Source: an uncultured Bacillus sp. (lineage in GTDB: Bacteria; Bacillota; Bacilli; Bacillales_B; DSM-18226). Taken from it: a stretch of 64,000 bases of DNA. A model generated the notes under the pieces. It did not search any database, had not been told where the DNA came from, and saw nothing but the letters and a program-made list of their open reading frames with translations. The stretch is taken from positions 1 through 64,000 of the forward strand of contig NZ_CAMLDX010000004.1 of NCBI RefSeq assembly GCF_946478885.1, given 5' to 3'. A program made the translations under genes and the position numbers. How positions within the stretch are numbered: position 1 is the first letter of the stretch; each line of letters begins with the position of its first letter. Positions 1-8,441 of this stretch are shown piece by piece.

Positions 1-38
1 TAATAATAAAAAGCTACTTCAATGATGGGGGTATTATT

Positions 39-1718
39 ATGAAAGAACACTACTATAAAACGTTCTTTAGAAAATCTCCAACCGCTTATTCATATCATAG
101 GGCATTGTTCGATGAACAAGGTATGCCGGTGGACTATGAATACTTAGAACTAAATGAATCGTGCGAAAAGCTGTTAGGCCTTCATGCTGCAAAAATCACA
201 AACAAAAGATTTTATGATGTATTTCCATCTGGCTGGAAGGGAGAAGCTCATTGGAAGGATATCTTAGATGAAGCGATTATTCAGCAGTCTGCCACCCGGT
301 TTACTATATGCAAGGTAGACATGCAAAAATGGATTTGTGTGACTGTTTTTCCGTTACACGGCGATATCTTCGCCTGTATCTTCCAGGACGTTACCAAGGA
401 GTTTATATTGGATAAAGGGATCGAAAGCTTTCTTCAAGTAAATTTGGATATGCTTTGTGTAGCTAATACAGACGGTGAGTTTCTAAGAGTTAATAAAAAG
501 TTTGAGGATACACTGGGCTTTCGTATTGAAGAACTGGAGGGTACAAAGTTTACAGACCTGATCCATCCCGACGATATTCCTGCTACAATGAAGGCAATGC
601 AACATTTAAAAGAGCAAAGATCCATCTCGAGCTTTATGAACAGAATAAAAAGTAAAGACGGAAGCTATAAATATTTTGAATGGAAATCTCAGCCTAACGG
701 GCCGTACATAGTTGCATCAGCAAGAGATATTACTGAGAAACGGCTCGAAGAAATAAAGCTGCTGGAGCTGGCAAGAAAACTGCAGCAAAAAAATAAGGAA
801 TTAAATGAGCTCGCGACCACTGATGAATTGACCGGATTGTATAACCGCTATTACATCGACCAGAATATCGACAAAGAAATAAGACGTTCTGATCGCTACG
901 AAGAGCCTCTTTCCCTCATTATTTTAGACCTGGACTTTTTTAAATGTGTCAATGATACGTTCGGTCATCCAGTAGGTGATGAGGTCTTGAAGTACATCGC
1001 AGAAATCACACGCCAAGTCATTAGAAAATCGGATATTATAGCCCGGATTGGTGGAGAGGAATTCGCCATATTTCTTCCGTATTGTACAATAAACGGTGCC
1101 CTTGTCGTAGCGGAAAAAATCAGAAAGCTGCTCGAACATACCGAACATCCGATAGCCGGAATTGTAACTGCCAGTTTCGGAGTTGCTGAAAGAAGGAAAA
1201 AAGAAGGCTTCTATGAATGGTACAAGCGTGCAGATGAAGCCTTATACCGAGCAAAAAGCGGCGGGCGCAATCGTGTGGTCAGCGCAGAGAATGAGCAGCA
1301 TATTCCAATTGCATCAGTTCGCCTTGAATGGAAGGAAGAATGGGAAAGCGGCAATCAAAAGATCGATGAACAGCATCAGGACTTAATAAAACAAGGAAAT
1401 AGTCTTATTTATATGATCCTCTCAAATGCGGATTATGAACAAACCTTACAGCAACTGGAGATTGTGCTCAATCATATTATGAAACATTTTGCCAGCGAAG
1501 AACTCATTCTAGCTTCCATTAAATATCCAGGATATAAGAAGCATATGCGAATTCACAAAAGTCTAGTGGAGAGAGCGATGCAGCTAAAGGAAGCCTATCT
1601 GAATGGAGAATTCAAGGCATCTGCTTTTTTCTCCTTTATTGTTGATGATATCATCATTGGACATATGCTCCATGCAGATCGCGAGTATTTTCCGTATATT
1701 CAAAATGAGAAGGACTAG
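39..1718 (+). CDS. PAS-PAS-GGDEF diguanylate cyclase with C-terminal hemerythrin domain
   Basis: Predicted cytoplasmic diguanylate cyclase (2 GTP to c-di-GMP) of 559 residues. Two PAS-like modules lie at about 5-115 and 128-240. A GGDEF domain follows, with TDELTGLYNRYYI near 265 and the active-site variant GGEEF near 338. The sequence RKSD five residues before it fits the RxxD product-inhibition I-site, so the enzyme should be feedback-inhibited. Residues about 430-555 are a bacteriohemerythrin: IDEQHQDL, HIMKHFASEE, KHMRIH and HADREY supply the His/Glu/Asp ligands of a di-iron centre. I infer that oxygen or redox state modulates c-di-GMP output. No membrane segment is seen. It stands alone, and a GGGGG stretch before the ATG may serve as RBS. 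Confidence 0.9.
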   Translation: MKEHYYKTFFRKSPTAYSYHRALFDEQGMPVDYEYLELNESCEKLLGLHAAKITNKRFYDVFPSGWKGEAHWKDILDEAIIQQSATRFTICKVDMQKWICVTVFPLHGDIFACIFQDVTKEFILDKGIESFLQVNLDMLCVANTDGEFLRVNKKFEDTLGFRIEELEGTKFTDLIHPDDIPATMKAMQHLKEQRSISSFMNRIKSKDGSYKYFEWKSQPNGPYIVASARDITEKRLEEIKLLELARKLQQKNKELNELATTDELTGLYNRYYIDQNIDKEIRRSDRYEEPLSLIILDLDFFKCVNDTFGHPVGDEVLKYIAEITRQVIRKSDIIARIGGEEFAIFLPYCTINGALVVAEKIRKLLEHTEHPIAGIVTASFGVAERRKKEGFYEWYKRADEALYRAKSGGRNRVVSAENEQHIPIASVRLEWKEEWESGNQKIDEQHQDLIKQGNSLIYMILSNADYEQTLQQLEIVLNHIMKHFASEELILASIKYPGYKKHMRIHKSLVERAMQLKEAYLNGEFKASAFFSFIVDDIIIGHMLHADREYFPYIQNEKD

Positions 1719-1902
1719 AAATCAAATATATATTGAACAGAAGGCGCATGGCTTTGGAGTCTTTTTCTCCCCACTGAATTAGGCGGCCTTCAAATTTTTA
1801 TGGCAGACATTACAGTTAAATTGAGATGAATATGCAAAAAGATGGAAAATTAAGGCTGTTCCAGTTTAAAATATAATTATTAGGAGAAAGGGTGATAAAT
1901 AA

Positions 1903-2475
1903 ATGAAAAAGACGATGATTTTATTAGCAAATGGCTTTGAAGAAATTGAAGCGTTAACCGTAGTAGATTTTCTACGCCGGGCAGAAATATCAATTGATAT
2001 GGTATCTATTACAAGTAAATTAGAAACCATCGGCGCGCATCAAGTACATATTCTGGCGGATCAACAGTTAGAGGACATCAACCCTGAAGATTATGATGCT
2101 GTCATTACTCCCGGCGGTTTACCAGGTTCCGTGACGCTTGCAGAAAATGAAAAAGTCAAATCATTGCTACAGTCCTTTTATCAGAAAAATAAACTGATTG
2201 CTTCTATTTGTGCATCACCTCTTGCTTTAGAAGCAGCAGGTATTACTGAAAAAGTAAAAGGTACCTGCTATCCTGGATTTGAAGATAAAATTCATTTCAA
2301 GAAGTTTTCAGAAGAACCGGTGGTAAAAGACGGAAATGTTATTACCTCACGCGGTCCAGCCACGACCTCCTATTTTGCTTTGGCCATCATTGAGGAGTTA
2401 GCTGGCAAAGAAACAGCCGAACAAGTACAAAATGGCACCTTAATGACCTTTCTAGAAGAAACTCTCAAACAATAA
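1903..2475 (+). CDS. DJ-1/PfpI family protein
   Basis: A 190-residue single-domain protein of the DJ-1/YajL branch of the class I glutamine amidotransferase fold. The nucleophile elbow carries the family cysteine in ASICASP (about residue 106), and the conserved Glu of NGFEEIEA lies near residue 15. Family members are described as protein/nucleotide deglycases, chaperones or oxidative-stress proteins. The sequence does not decide between these roles. The start is set by AGGAGAAAGGGTGA just upstream of the ATG. It is monocistronic and followed by a strong hairpin terminator. Confidence 0.9.
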   Translation: MKKTMILLANGFEEIEALTVVDFLRRAEISIDMVSITSKLETIGAHQVHILADQQLEDINPEDYDAVITPGGLPGSVTLAENEKVKSLLQSFYQKNKLIASICASPLALEAAGITEKVKGTCYPGFEDKIHFKKFSEEPVVKDGNVITSRGPATTSYFALAIIEELAGKETAEQVQNGTLMTFLEETLKQ

Positions 2476-2550
2476 GATAAAAACGCAGTCCATCATGGTT
2501 GGGAAAAAGAAGCTGTATTTTCATCTTGCTTACCGGATAAATATAAAAAA

Positions 2551-2602
2551 GCAGTCATAAAAGAATAATTCAAAGGTACTTTTATGACTGCCTCATTTCT
2601 TT
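2551..2602. terminator. terminator after the DJ-1 gene
   Basis: GCAGTCATAAAAG (2551-2563) pairs with CTTTTATGACTGC (2579-2591), a perfect 13-bp stem. A T-rich tract follows on the plus strand and an A tract precedes it, so it may act in both directions. Confidence 0.85.
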
Positions 2603-2651
2603 TTCTCCTATTATGCCACGAATATTCGCCCACCCCATTATGATGAGATTT

Positions 2652-2825
2652 TCAAATACAAAACACCAATTGATGACGCTGTGAAAAAATCAGATCGATT
2701 TTTTTGCCGGGGGATACTAAAAATCGAGTCCATTTCTCCCACTTGTTGTCCTTCTTTTTCGTGGAAAGATATTCAGCCAATTTCATTTGGAGAAACTTCT
2801 TCTTATCAAAAGCTTCCTGATTCAT
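2652..2825 (-). CDS. short lysine-rich hypothetical protein (doubtful)
   Basis: An open frame of 57 codons from an ATG preceded by the weak signal GAGAGTGA. The product is basic (KKK near residues 13-15 and 28-30) with no recognisable domain or membrane segment. It ends before the DJ-1 terminator in a region with no other gene. No homologue is recalled, so it may be a chance frame. Confidence 0.3.
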   Translation of the reverse strand: MNQEAFDKKKFLQMKLAEYLSTKKKDNKWEKWTRFLVSPGKKIDLIFSQRHQLVFCI

Positions 2826-3006
2826 CACGTTCACTCTCAACTCAACGCTTCTTTTAATTACTGGCCAATGCAGCTTTGATGTGACCGTTCCTTGTGGAAT
2901 ATCAAAAATCCGCTATATTACCGGATTCAGCCCTTTTTCAGTATTCTGTTCTATAAAAAATAGATCAATTTTCTTTTTTGTTCTAGAATGAATCGATCAG
3001 AATTGT

Positions 3007-3034
3007 TATAATAAATATAGAACAGAAGGGAGGG
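3007..3034 (+). promoter_or_regulatory. -10 box and RBS of the GntR-type gene
   Basis: A consensus TATAAT lies at 3007-3012 and a strong Shine-Dalgarno GGAGG at 3029-3033. TTCTA-containing half sites recur around it (about 2949, 2981 and TAGAAC at 3018), which suggests an autoregulatory operator. No good -35 box was seen. Confidence 0.5.
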
Positions 3035-3040
3035 AGTCAT

Positions 3041-3421
3041 ATAATTATTCAAATTATTACAGAATCAGATATTCCCATCTACACGCAATTGACAAACCAA
3101 ATTATTGAGGGAGTTGCCAGAGGTTACCTACAACCGGGAGATTCATTACCTTCTGTAAGATCCTTCGCTGCTGACCTAGGAGTTAACATGCATACGGTGA
3201 ATAAAAGCTATCATGAATTGGAAAAGAAAGGAATTATCAAAATCATTCCAAAATCAGGAGCTGTGATTTCTTTCGTTAATCAACTCGATCCAGCGGCTGA
3301 GGAAAGAATAAGAAATGCATTTAGACCGCTTATCGCCGAAGCACTCGTTCTAGGAATGGATAAAAAACAAATTCAGGAACTCGTCACTTCCATTACTCTA
3401 AATCTTACGAACCATAAATAG
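3041..3421 (+). CDS. GntR family transcriptional regulator, YhcF type, with apparent ATA start
   Basis: A short GntR-type repressor: an N-terminal winged helix (IPIYTQL, SLPSVRSFAADLGVNMHTV) and only a short tail, the layout of the YhcF/YtrA subgroup that controls nearby transporter or membrane genes. The first canonical start (TTG, 3089) has no RBS and would remove the conserved IPIYTQ region. A strong GGAGG at 3029-3033 sits 7 nt before ATA at 3041, giving the expected start if ATA replaced ATG. The gene is followed 41 nt later by a DUF1648 membrane protein, its likely target and operon partner. The start codon is the uncertain part. Confidence 0.8.
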   Translation: MIIQIITESDIPIYTQLTNQIIEGVARGYLQPGDSLPSVRSFAADLGVNMHTVNKSYHELEKKGIIKIIPKSGAVISFVNQLDPAAEERIRNAFRPLIAEALVLGMDKKQIQELVTSITLNLTNHK

Positions 3422-3462
3422 AAATGGACTTAAGGAACGTTTCGAAAAGGAGGGACATTTCG

Positions 3463-4557
3463 ATGTCATTTGCAATCTTTCTTATTATCAGTGTAATTTT
3501 AGCTATCATACAAACAGCCGTTCCTTTTTTAGTTAAGCGCTCGGTTGTCTTTGGCGTTACAATCCCCGAATCTTATATTCAGGACATTCAATTGAAGGCT
3601 TATAAAAAAATATACGCTGTAATGACAGCAGTTCTTTCACTTCTTCTTTTAGGCTTTTATTCAGCCTGGGTCTTATTAAACCATCCCGGAGAGGAAAAGA
3701 TTGTTCTCACAGGCTGTCTGATTGAATTTTCCATTATTCTTATCAGTATGTCCTTATATTTTTATTTTCACGGAGAAACGATCCAATTAAAAAAGACACA
3801 AAAATTCACCGATCACCTGAAACAGGTAAAGATTATGGATTTAACAGTTCGTTCCCAAGATGAAATGTTACCCTCATTTGTTTATCTACTGCCTGTTCTT
3901 ATCGCCATCGGATTGATCGGATATACCGCTTTGCATTACCAGGTCCTGCCTGAACAGATCCCTACCCATTGGGGACCAAGTGGAAAAGCTGATGCTTTTA
4001 CGGCAAAATCTCCCTTCTCTGCGGTTTCCATGATGCTCATTTTACTTGTGATGCAATTCATGTTTCTTGGTATCCATTCCGGCACCAAGAGCTCAGGTAT
4101 TAAATTAAGTGCAGCAGCAACGGAGGCCTCTCGGTTGCGTCAGTTGACATTACGAAAATATTCAAGCTGGTTTATGTTTTTAGTCAGCCTTTTATTAACG
4201 ATCATGATGAGCTTCTTCCAATTAACCATCATTCATCCTGCAGTCTTCTCAAATTCTGTCATGTTCATCGTACCACTTGTTTTTCTCATCGTTGTGTTAG
4301 CAGGTACCATTTTCTTTGCCTTAAAGGTTGGGAGGACAGACAAGCAAATTCATGACCAAAGGAAAGAAAAAATTGCCGATCTGGATGAAGATTCTTATTG
4401 GAAGGGAGGGCTCATATATTTCAACAAGAACGATCCCTCCATCTTTGTAGAAAAAAGATTTGGCGTAGGATGGACACTTAATTTTGCCAATCCCATGGGG
4501 TATTTCATTGTATTTGTGCCGTTAATCGGGATCTTACTCATCGCGTTTTGGCTATGA
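3463..4557 (+). CDS. DUF1648/DUF5808 membrane protein
   Basis: An integral membrane protein of 364 residues with about eight hydrophobic segments. A DUF1648 signature (LPEQIPTHWGPSGKAD) lies in the middle. The C-terminal section resembles DUF5808 (GGLIYFNKNDPSIFVEKRFG followed by a last membrane segment). Biochemical function is unknown. Bacillus relatives are regularly coupled to a YhcF-type GntR regulator, as here. The start was chosen at 3463 because AAAAGGAGGG ends 8 nt before it; the ATG 39 nt further upstream lacks an RBS. Confidence 0.85.
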   Translation: MSFAIFLIISVILAIIQTAVPFLVKRSVVFGVTIPESYIQDIQLKAYKKIYAVMTAVLSLLLLGFYSAWVLLNHPGEEKIVLTGCLIEFSIILISMSLYFYFHGETIQLKKTQKFTDHLKQVKIMDLTVRSQDEMLPSFVYLLPVLIAIGLIGYTALHYQVLPEQIPTHWGPSGKADAFTAKSPFSAVSMMLILLVMQFMFLGIHSGTKSSGIKLSAAATEASRLRQLTLRKYSSWFMFLVSLLLTIMMSFFQLTIIHPAVFSNSVMFIVPLVFLIVVLAGTIFFALKVGRTDKQIHDQRKEKIADLDEDSYWKGGLIYFNKNDPSIFVEKRFGVGWTLNFANPMGYFIVFVPLIGILLIAFWL

Positions 4558-4759
4558 CAAATAGGTTCAGCTCGTTCATTGATTACTTTCTTCCCTTTCT
4601 TTCTCTGTCGAAAAAAGGTGTCTGTTAATCGCTATTTAAATAATAACGTGTATCCAATTGTTAAGTTTTATTAAATACCATGAAAGCTTCAGAAGTTATA
4701 GTAACCTTATTATCAGAGCCGTAAGAGAAAGGATAATACAATTTTGGGAGGTAGTAAAA

Positions 4760-4864
4760 ATGAAAATACAGAGCAAAGAATCTGAAAGAGATTTTACCGA
4801 TTCCTGGTGGTTTCTTACACTCTGTATCGCTGTCAGCGGGTTGATTTTTTTTCTGGTCAATTAG
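4760..4864 (+). CDS. small single-pass membrane protein, 34 residues
   Basis: A start with a good RBS (GGGAGG, 7 nt spacing) opens a 34-codon frame. The first 15 residues are polar and charged (MKIQSKESERDFTD). They are followed by one hydrophobic helix from WWFLTLCIAVSG onward, ending in VN. This is the shape of a genuine small membrane protein. It ends just before a terminator. Function is unknown. Confidence 0.55.
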   Translation: MKIQSKESERDFTDSWWFLTLCIAVSGLIFFLVN

Positions 4865-4889
4865 CTCCGCTTATGTACTCATAACAAAA

Positions 4890-4924
4890 AATGAGACTGC
4901 CTCCTATCAGAGGTCAGTCTCATT
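4890..4924. terminator. bidirectional terminator
   Basis: AATGAGACTG pairs with CAGTCTCATT, flanked by A and T tracts. It serves the small membrane gene on one side and the permease on the other. Confidence 0.85.
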
Positions 4925-4930
4925 TTGATC

Positions 4931-6280
4931 TTATTGTTCCTGCCTTTTCTTACTTATGCTATAAAATATAAACAATATGATAAACCATATAGGTGTTAAC
5001 AATAAAGCAGTCCGTGTCGCTTCAGATACCAGCATAATGATTAAGATTGCCGCAAAAAAGACTAATATCAAATAATTGATCAATGGTGTCAGTGGAGCTT
5101 TAAAATTCGACTTTTTATGCAAACCAGGACATTTTTTCTGATAACGGATATGAGAAATCAAAATAATGCTCCATACCCAGATAAAGCAAATCGCACTGAT
5201 CGTAGTAACGATGCCAAATGCCTGTTCAGGTATAAGCTTGCTTAAAAGTGCTCCAACAGATAAGACGATGGCAGATATAATTAAACCATTGCTTGGGACG
5301 TGGTTTTTGTTCAACTTCGCAAGACTCGCAGGACCCTGCTTATTGCTGCTTAAATTATACAGCATTCTGCTCGTTGAAAATAAACCGCTGTTGCAAGCTG
5401 ACGCAGCCGATGTCAGGACAACAAAATTGATGATTCCGGCTGCAACAGGAATCCCGACCAAACTGAATACTTGAACAAATGGGCTGCTGGAAGCATTGAG
5501 CTTTTCCCATGGATTGATACATAAAATGATAAAAAGTGCTCCAACATAGAATAATAAGATTCTTACAGGAATTTTATTGATGGCTGATGGGATGTTCTTG
5601 TTTGGATTTGAGGTTTCTGCTGCCGAAACACCCACTAATTCTACTCCAACAAAAGAAAACACCACCATTTGAAACGAAAGCAAGAAGCCGCTAATCCCAT
5701 TTGGAAAGATACCGCCGTATTTCCACATATTTGTAACAGAAACTGTTCCTGAATCTGTTTGAAATCCCATAATTAACATAATCAAGCCGATGATAATTAA
5801 CGCGATGATTGTTACGATCTTTATCGAAGCAAACCAAAATTCCAACTCTCCAAAAAGCTTGACCGTCAACAAATTTAAAAACAAAAGGATGACTAAACAA
5901 ATCAGGGCCGGTATCCATTGCGGAATATCAAACCAATAGCGTACATAGACACCAACCGCAATAATATCAGCCATGGCGGTCATAATCCAACAAAACCAGT
6001 AGGTCCAGCCGGTTACATACCCGGCCCACGGTCCGATATAGTCCACGGCGAATTCCGTAAAAGACTGGTATCCTGCATTGGATAACAATAGCTCACCCAA
6101 TGCACGCATGACAAAAAATAAGGCAACCCCAACAATTAAATAGGCAAAAATGATGGACGGACCCGCCAATTCGATTGCTTTTCCTGCTCCTAAAAATAAC
6201 CCTGTTCCAATCGTGCCGCCAATCGCAATCAACTGGACATGACGATTTTTCAGGTCTCTTTTTAATTCCTGCTGTTCCAC
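4931..6280 (-). CDS. amino-acid permease, probable glycine/D-alanine/D-serine transporter
   Basis: An APC-superfamily permease of 449 residues with about twelve membrane segments. The first helix carries the motif IAIGGTIGTGLFLGAGKA. The N-terminus (VEQQELKRDLKNRHVQLIAIGG) resembles CycA/AapA-type transporters of glycine and small D-amino acids. A glycine riboswitch with its terminator precedes the gene and supports glycine or alanine as substrate. GTG at 6280 is preferred because a GGGGG motif lies 8 nt before it. In-frame ATGs upstream at 6295 and 6352 lack an RBS. Confidence 0.88.
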   Translation of the reverse strand: MEQQELKRDLKNRHVQLIAIGGTIGTGLFLGAGKAIELAGPSIIFAYLIVGVALFFVMRALGELLLSNAGYQSFTEFAVDYIGPWAGYVTGWTYWFCWIMTAMADIIAVGVYVRYWFDIPQWIPALICLVILLFLNLLTVKLFGELEFWFASIKIVTIIALIIIGLIMLIMGFQTDSGTVSVTNMWKYGGIFPNGISGFLLSFQMVVFSFVGVELVGVSAAETSNPNKNIPSAINKIPVRILLFYVGALFIILCINPWEKLNASSSPFVQVFSLVGIPVAAGIINFVVLTSAASACNSGLFSTSRMLYNLSSNKQGPASLAKLNKNHVPSNGLIISAIVLSVGALLSKLIPEQAFGIVTTISAICFIWVWSIILISHIRYQKKCPGLHKKSNFKAPLTPLINYLILVFFAAILIIMLVSEATRTALLLTPIWFIILFIFYSISKKRQEQ

Positions 6281-6432
6281 TTTGAATGCCCCCATTATAA
6301 TTAATATGGCTTTGTTTAACCTTGTAGTTGAATCAAAGTTTAACAGAGTCAAAGTCTTTCTTGTGAATGATTGAACTCACTTAAGCAGTTACATTAGATG
6401 AAAAGATTTAATATACAATCCGAACAAAATAT

Positions 6433-6465
6433 GAAAAAAAGAGATTGGGAAATATCCAATCTCTT
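6433..6465 (-). terminator. riboswitch expression-platform terminator
   Basis: On the minus strand AAGAGATTGG pairs with CCAATCTCTT and is followed by seven T. It lies immediately downstream of the glycine aptamer and about 150 nt before the permease start, so it is the probable switchable terminator. Confidence 0.8.
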
Positions 6466-6488
6466 CAAAACATCAGAATAACAAAAAA

Positions 6489-6585
6489 CTCTGTTACCCA
6501 TCTGTCCTTTTGCCTGAGATTGTGAACCCTTCGGCGCCGCAAAACGTTGCGATCTCTCCAGATACAGCTCCCGTTATAGTGTGAT
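6489..6585 (-). ncRNA. glycine riboswitch, apparently a single aptamer
   Basis: Read on the minus strand, the core has the glycine (gcvT) aptamer hallmarks in order: CTGGAGAGA, GCCGAAGGG, ATCTCAGGCAAAAGGACAGA. Only one aptamer of the usual tandem pair is recognisable. It controls the permease downstream. Whether glycine turns the gene on or off cannot be read from the sequence. Confidence 0.9.
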
Positions 6586-6703
6586 CCATAACATTCATCG
6601 CTCATTATTAGGTTGTGGTAAATAAGAAAATCAAACCTCAAGATCAACATGAGAAGTATAATGATAAAAAATGAATTTCTATATTATTGTATAATAATAT
6701 AGA

Positions 6704-6732
6704 ATTTTAACAGTCATTTTTCAACTGGTCAA
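6704..6732 (-). promoter_or_regulatory. sigma-A promoter of the riboswitch-permease transcript
   Basis: On the minus strand TTGACC (6732-6727) and TAAAAT (6709-6704) are separated by exactly 17 nt. The pair sits about 120 nt upstream of the glycine aptamer. Confidence 0.65.
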
Positions 6733-6752
6733 TATGATTTCAAAAATATTTT

Positions 6753-7517
6753 TTAAGATTCTTTCACCGGGAGCCAAAAAAGAGCTTGTTTTGCTGAAGA
6801 ATAATGGACAAGCGGATGACAATCGAATATGAATGATGGCAAAAAATGTGCCATCGTATTAAAGAGGAGTATAACTTCTGCCTGTTGTAAATTCCATTGA
6901 GTATGGTGGATATCCGTTCGAAACAGCTCCCCCTGCTTTATATTCCATAGACAATAACGCTCCAATAGCCAGTAATCTAGCGTATTCCTCCTTGCACAAT
7001 ATAGCGAAGAAACGGGAGTATATGAACAAGATAGTCTTTCTTCAACCTGCATATTTTTCTTTACACTGGTGATATCCACAAAATCCCCTTGCTGGCATTG
7101 TTTCATTTCCGCTTTCCTGAATGGCAGTGAATAGACAACTCTAGCCAAAAAAGCTGCCAATCCGGAATTCACATCCAGATTAAAAAAATACACACCGGGC
7201 TTATCCTTATTTGTTACATAGGTTCTTACATTTAATTGTAAATAAGAACTTAAATAAGGAATTGGCGGCATAAAACGTGGTCTCATTCCATGCACTTGAA
7301 AAAAGACAAGTCCAATCCAGGCAGTTCCATCAAACAAATCCAGCTGCAGTCCTGGAACAATATGGGGCTGAAGCCATTCTGCGGATACCGGCCAATGAAG
7401 AAATAATACATCCTTCCATCTTTGTGTTGAACTCCATGGAGTATCAGGCAGCGGATTTGGTCGATGCTCCACTGTGGTGATTATGTACTTCGGTTCGTTG
7501 CTTTCTAGTCTTTTCAT
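6753..7517 (-). CDS. DUF2071 (YqjF-like) protein
   Basis: A 254-residue soluble protein of the DUF2071/COG3361 family (acetoacetate decarboxylase-like fold). Typical stretches are FLHWPVSAEWLQPHIVPGL, FDGTAWIGLVFFQVHGMRPR and the aromatic PPIPYLSSYLQLNVRTYV. No enzymatic function is established for the family. The start at 7517 has AGGAGTG nearby upstream. A longer frame reaching 7634 has no RBS. The gene stands alone and is divergent from the two-component genes. Confidence 0.82.
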   Translation of the reverse strand: MKRLESNEPKYIITTVEHRPNPLPDTPWSSTQRWKDVLFLHWPVSAEWLQPHIVPGLQLDLFDGTAWIGLVFFQVHGMRPRFMPPIPYLSSYLQLNVRTYVTNKDKPGVYFFNLDVNSGLAAFLARVVYSLPFRKAEMKQCQQGDFVDITSVKKNMQVEERLSCSYTPVSSLYCARRNTLDYWLLERYCLWNIKQGELFRTDIHHTQWNLQQAEVILLFNTMAHFLPSFIFDCHPLVHYSSAKQALFWLPVKES

Positions 7518-7751
7518 TTCGGGCACTCCTGCTTCAGGCTTTTTTATAGTATGTCCCCTGCAAGGAAATGCAAATGCAAAACCATTTTTTATTTTCTTAA
7601 ACAAAAAATGACCTAACGAGATGGAAAAAAACAAAATCCAGCCGGCGAAAGATCCTTACCTGAAATCTTAAAGCTAATGGCACGTTATAGCACAAAGAAT
7701 GTATTTCTATTACAATGGGATAGAAGAAATCGTAATGGTGTGGTGAAGAGA

Positions 7752-8441
7752 ATGTTTAAAATTCTATTAGTTGAAGATGATCAGGCTTTATTTAATGAGG
7801 TCAAGGAGCGACTGACAGACTGGTCTTATGATGTACATGGAATTTCCGATTTCAGCAAAGTACTGCAGGAATTTATTGAAATAAAGCCGGATATCGTCAT
7901 TATTGATATACAATTGCCAAAATATGATGGCTTTCATTGGTGCCGTATGATACGCAGCCTGTCCAATATACCGATACTCTTCCTTTCGTCAAGGGATCAT
8001 CCGACCGATATGGTCATGTCCATGCAGCTCGGAGCGGATGATTTTGTGCAAAAGCCTTTTCATTTTGATGTGCTTATAGCCAAAATACAAGCTATCTTGC
8101 GACGGGTTTATCATTATAATTCAGAATCAATCTCCCTTAAGTCATGGCAGGGAGCGGCTGTAGATTATGAAACAAACAAAGTGTCAAACGACATCGGTTC
8201 AGTTGAATTGACAAAAAATGAGATCGTTATTCTCAAAATTCTTATCGAACACAAAAATAAAATTGTTAGCAGGGAAAATATCATCAAAAGTTTATGGGAT
8301 GATGAACGCTTTGTGAGTGATAATACATTAACTGTGAATATTAATCGTCTCCGCAAGAAATTAGATGAAATCGACTTAGGGGGTTTTATCGAAACAAAGG
8401 TTGGACAGGGATATATCGCTGTTGATGAAGGAGATTTATGA
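7752..8441 (+). CDS. BceR-like OmpR-family response regulator
   Basis: A 229-residue response regulator. The receiver domain at 1-115 has acidic residues after the first strand (ILLVEDD), the phosphoacceptor Asp in VIIDIQLPKYDG and the Lys in FVQKPF. A winged-helix OmpR-type DNA-binding domain at about 130-228 contains VNINRLRKKL. It resembles the BceR/YxdJ group that switches on peptide-antibiotic detoxification transporters. Its stop overlaps the kinase start by 4 nt (ATGA). GAAGAGA precedes the chosen ATG. Confidence 0.92.
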   Translation: MFKILLVEDDQALFNEVKERLTDWSYDVHGISDFSKVLQEFIEIKPDIVIIDIQLPKYDGFHWCRMIRSLSNIPILFLSSRDHPTDMVMSMQLGADDFVQKPFHFDVLIAKIQAILRRVYHYNSESISLKSWQGAAVDYETNKVSNDIGSVELTKNEIVILKILIEHKNKIVSRENIIKSLWDDERFVSDNTLTVNINRLRKKLDEIDLGGFIETKVGQGYIAVDEGDL

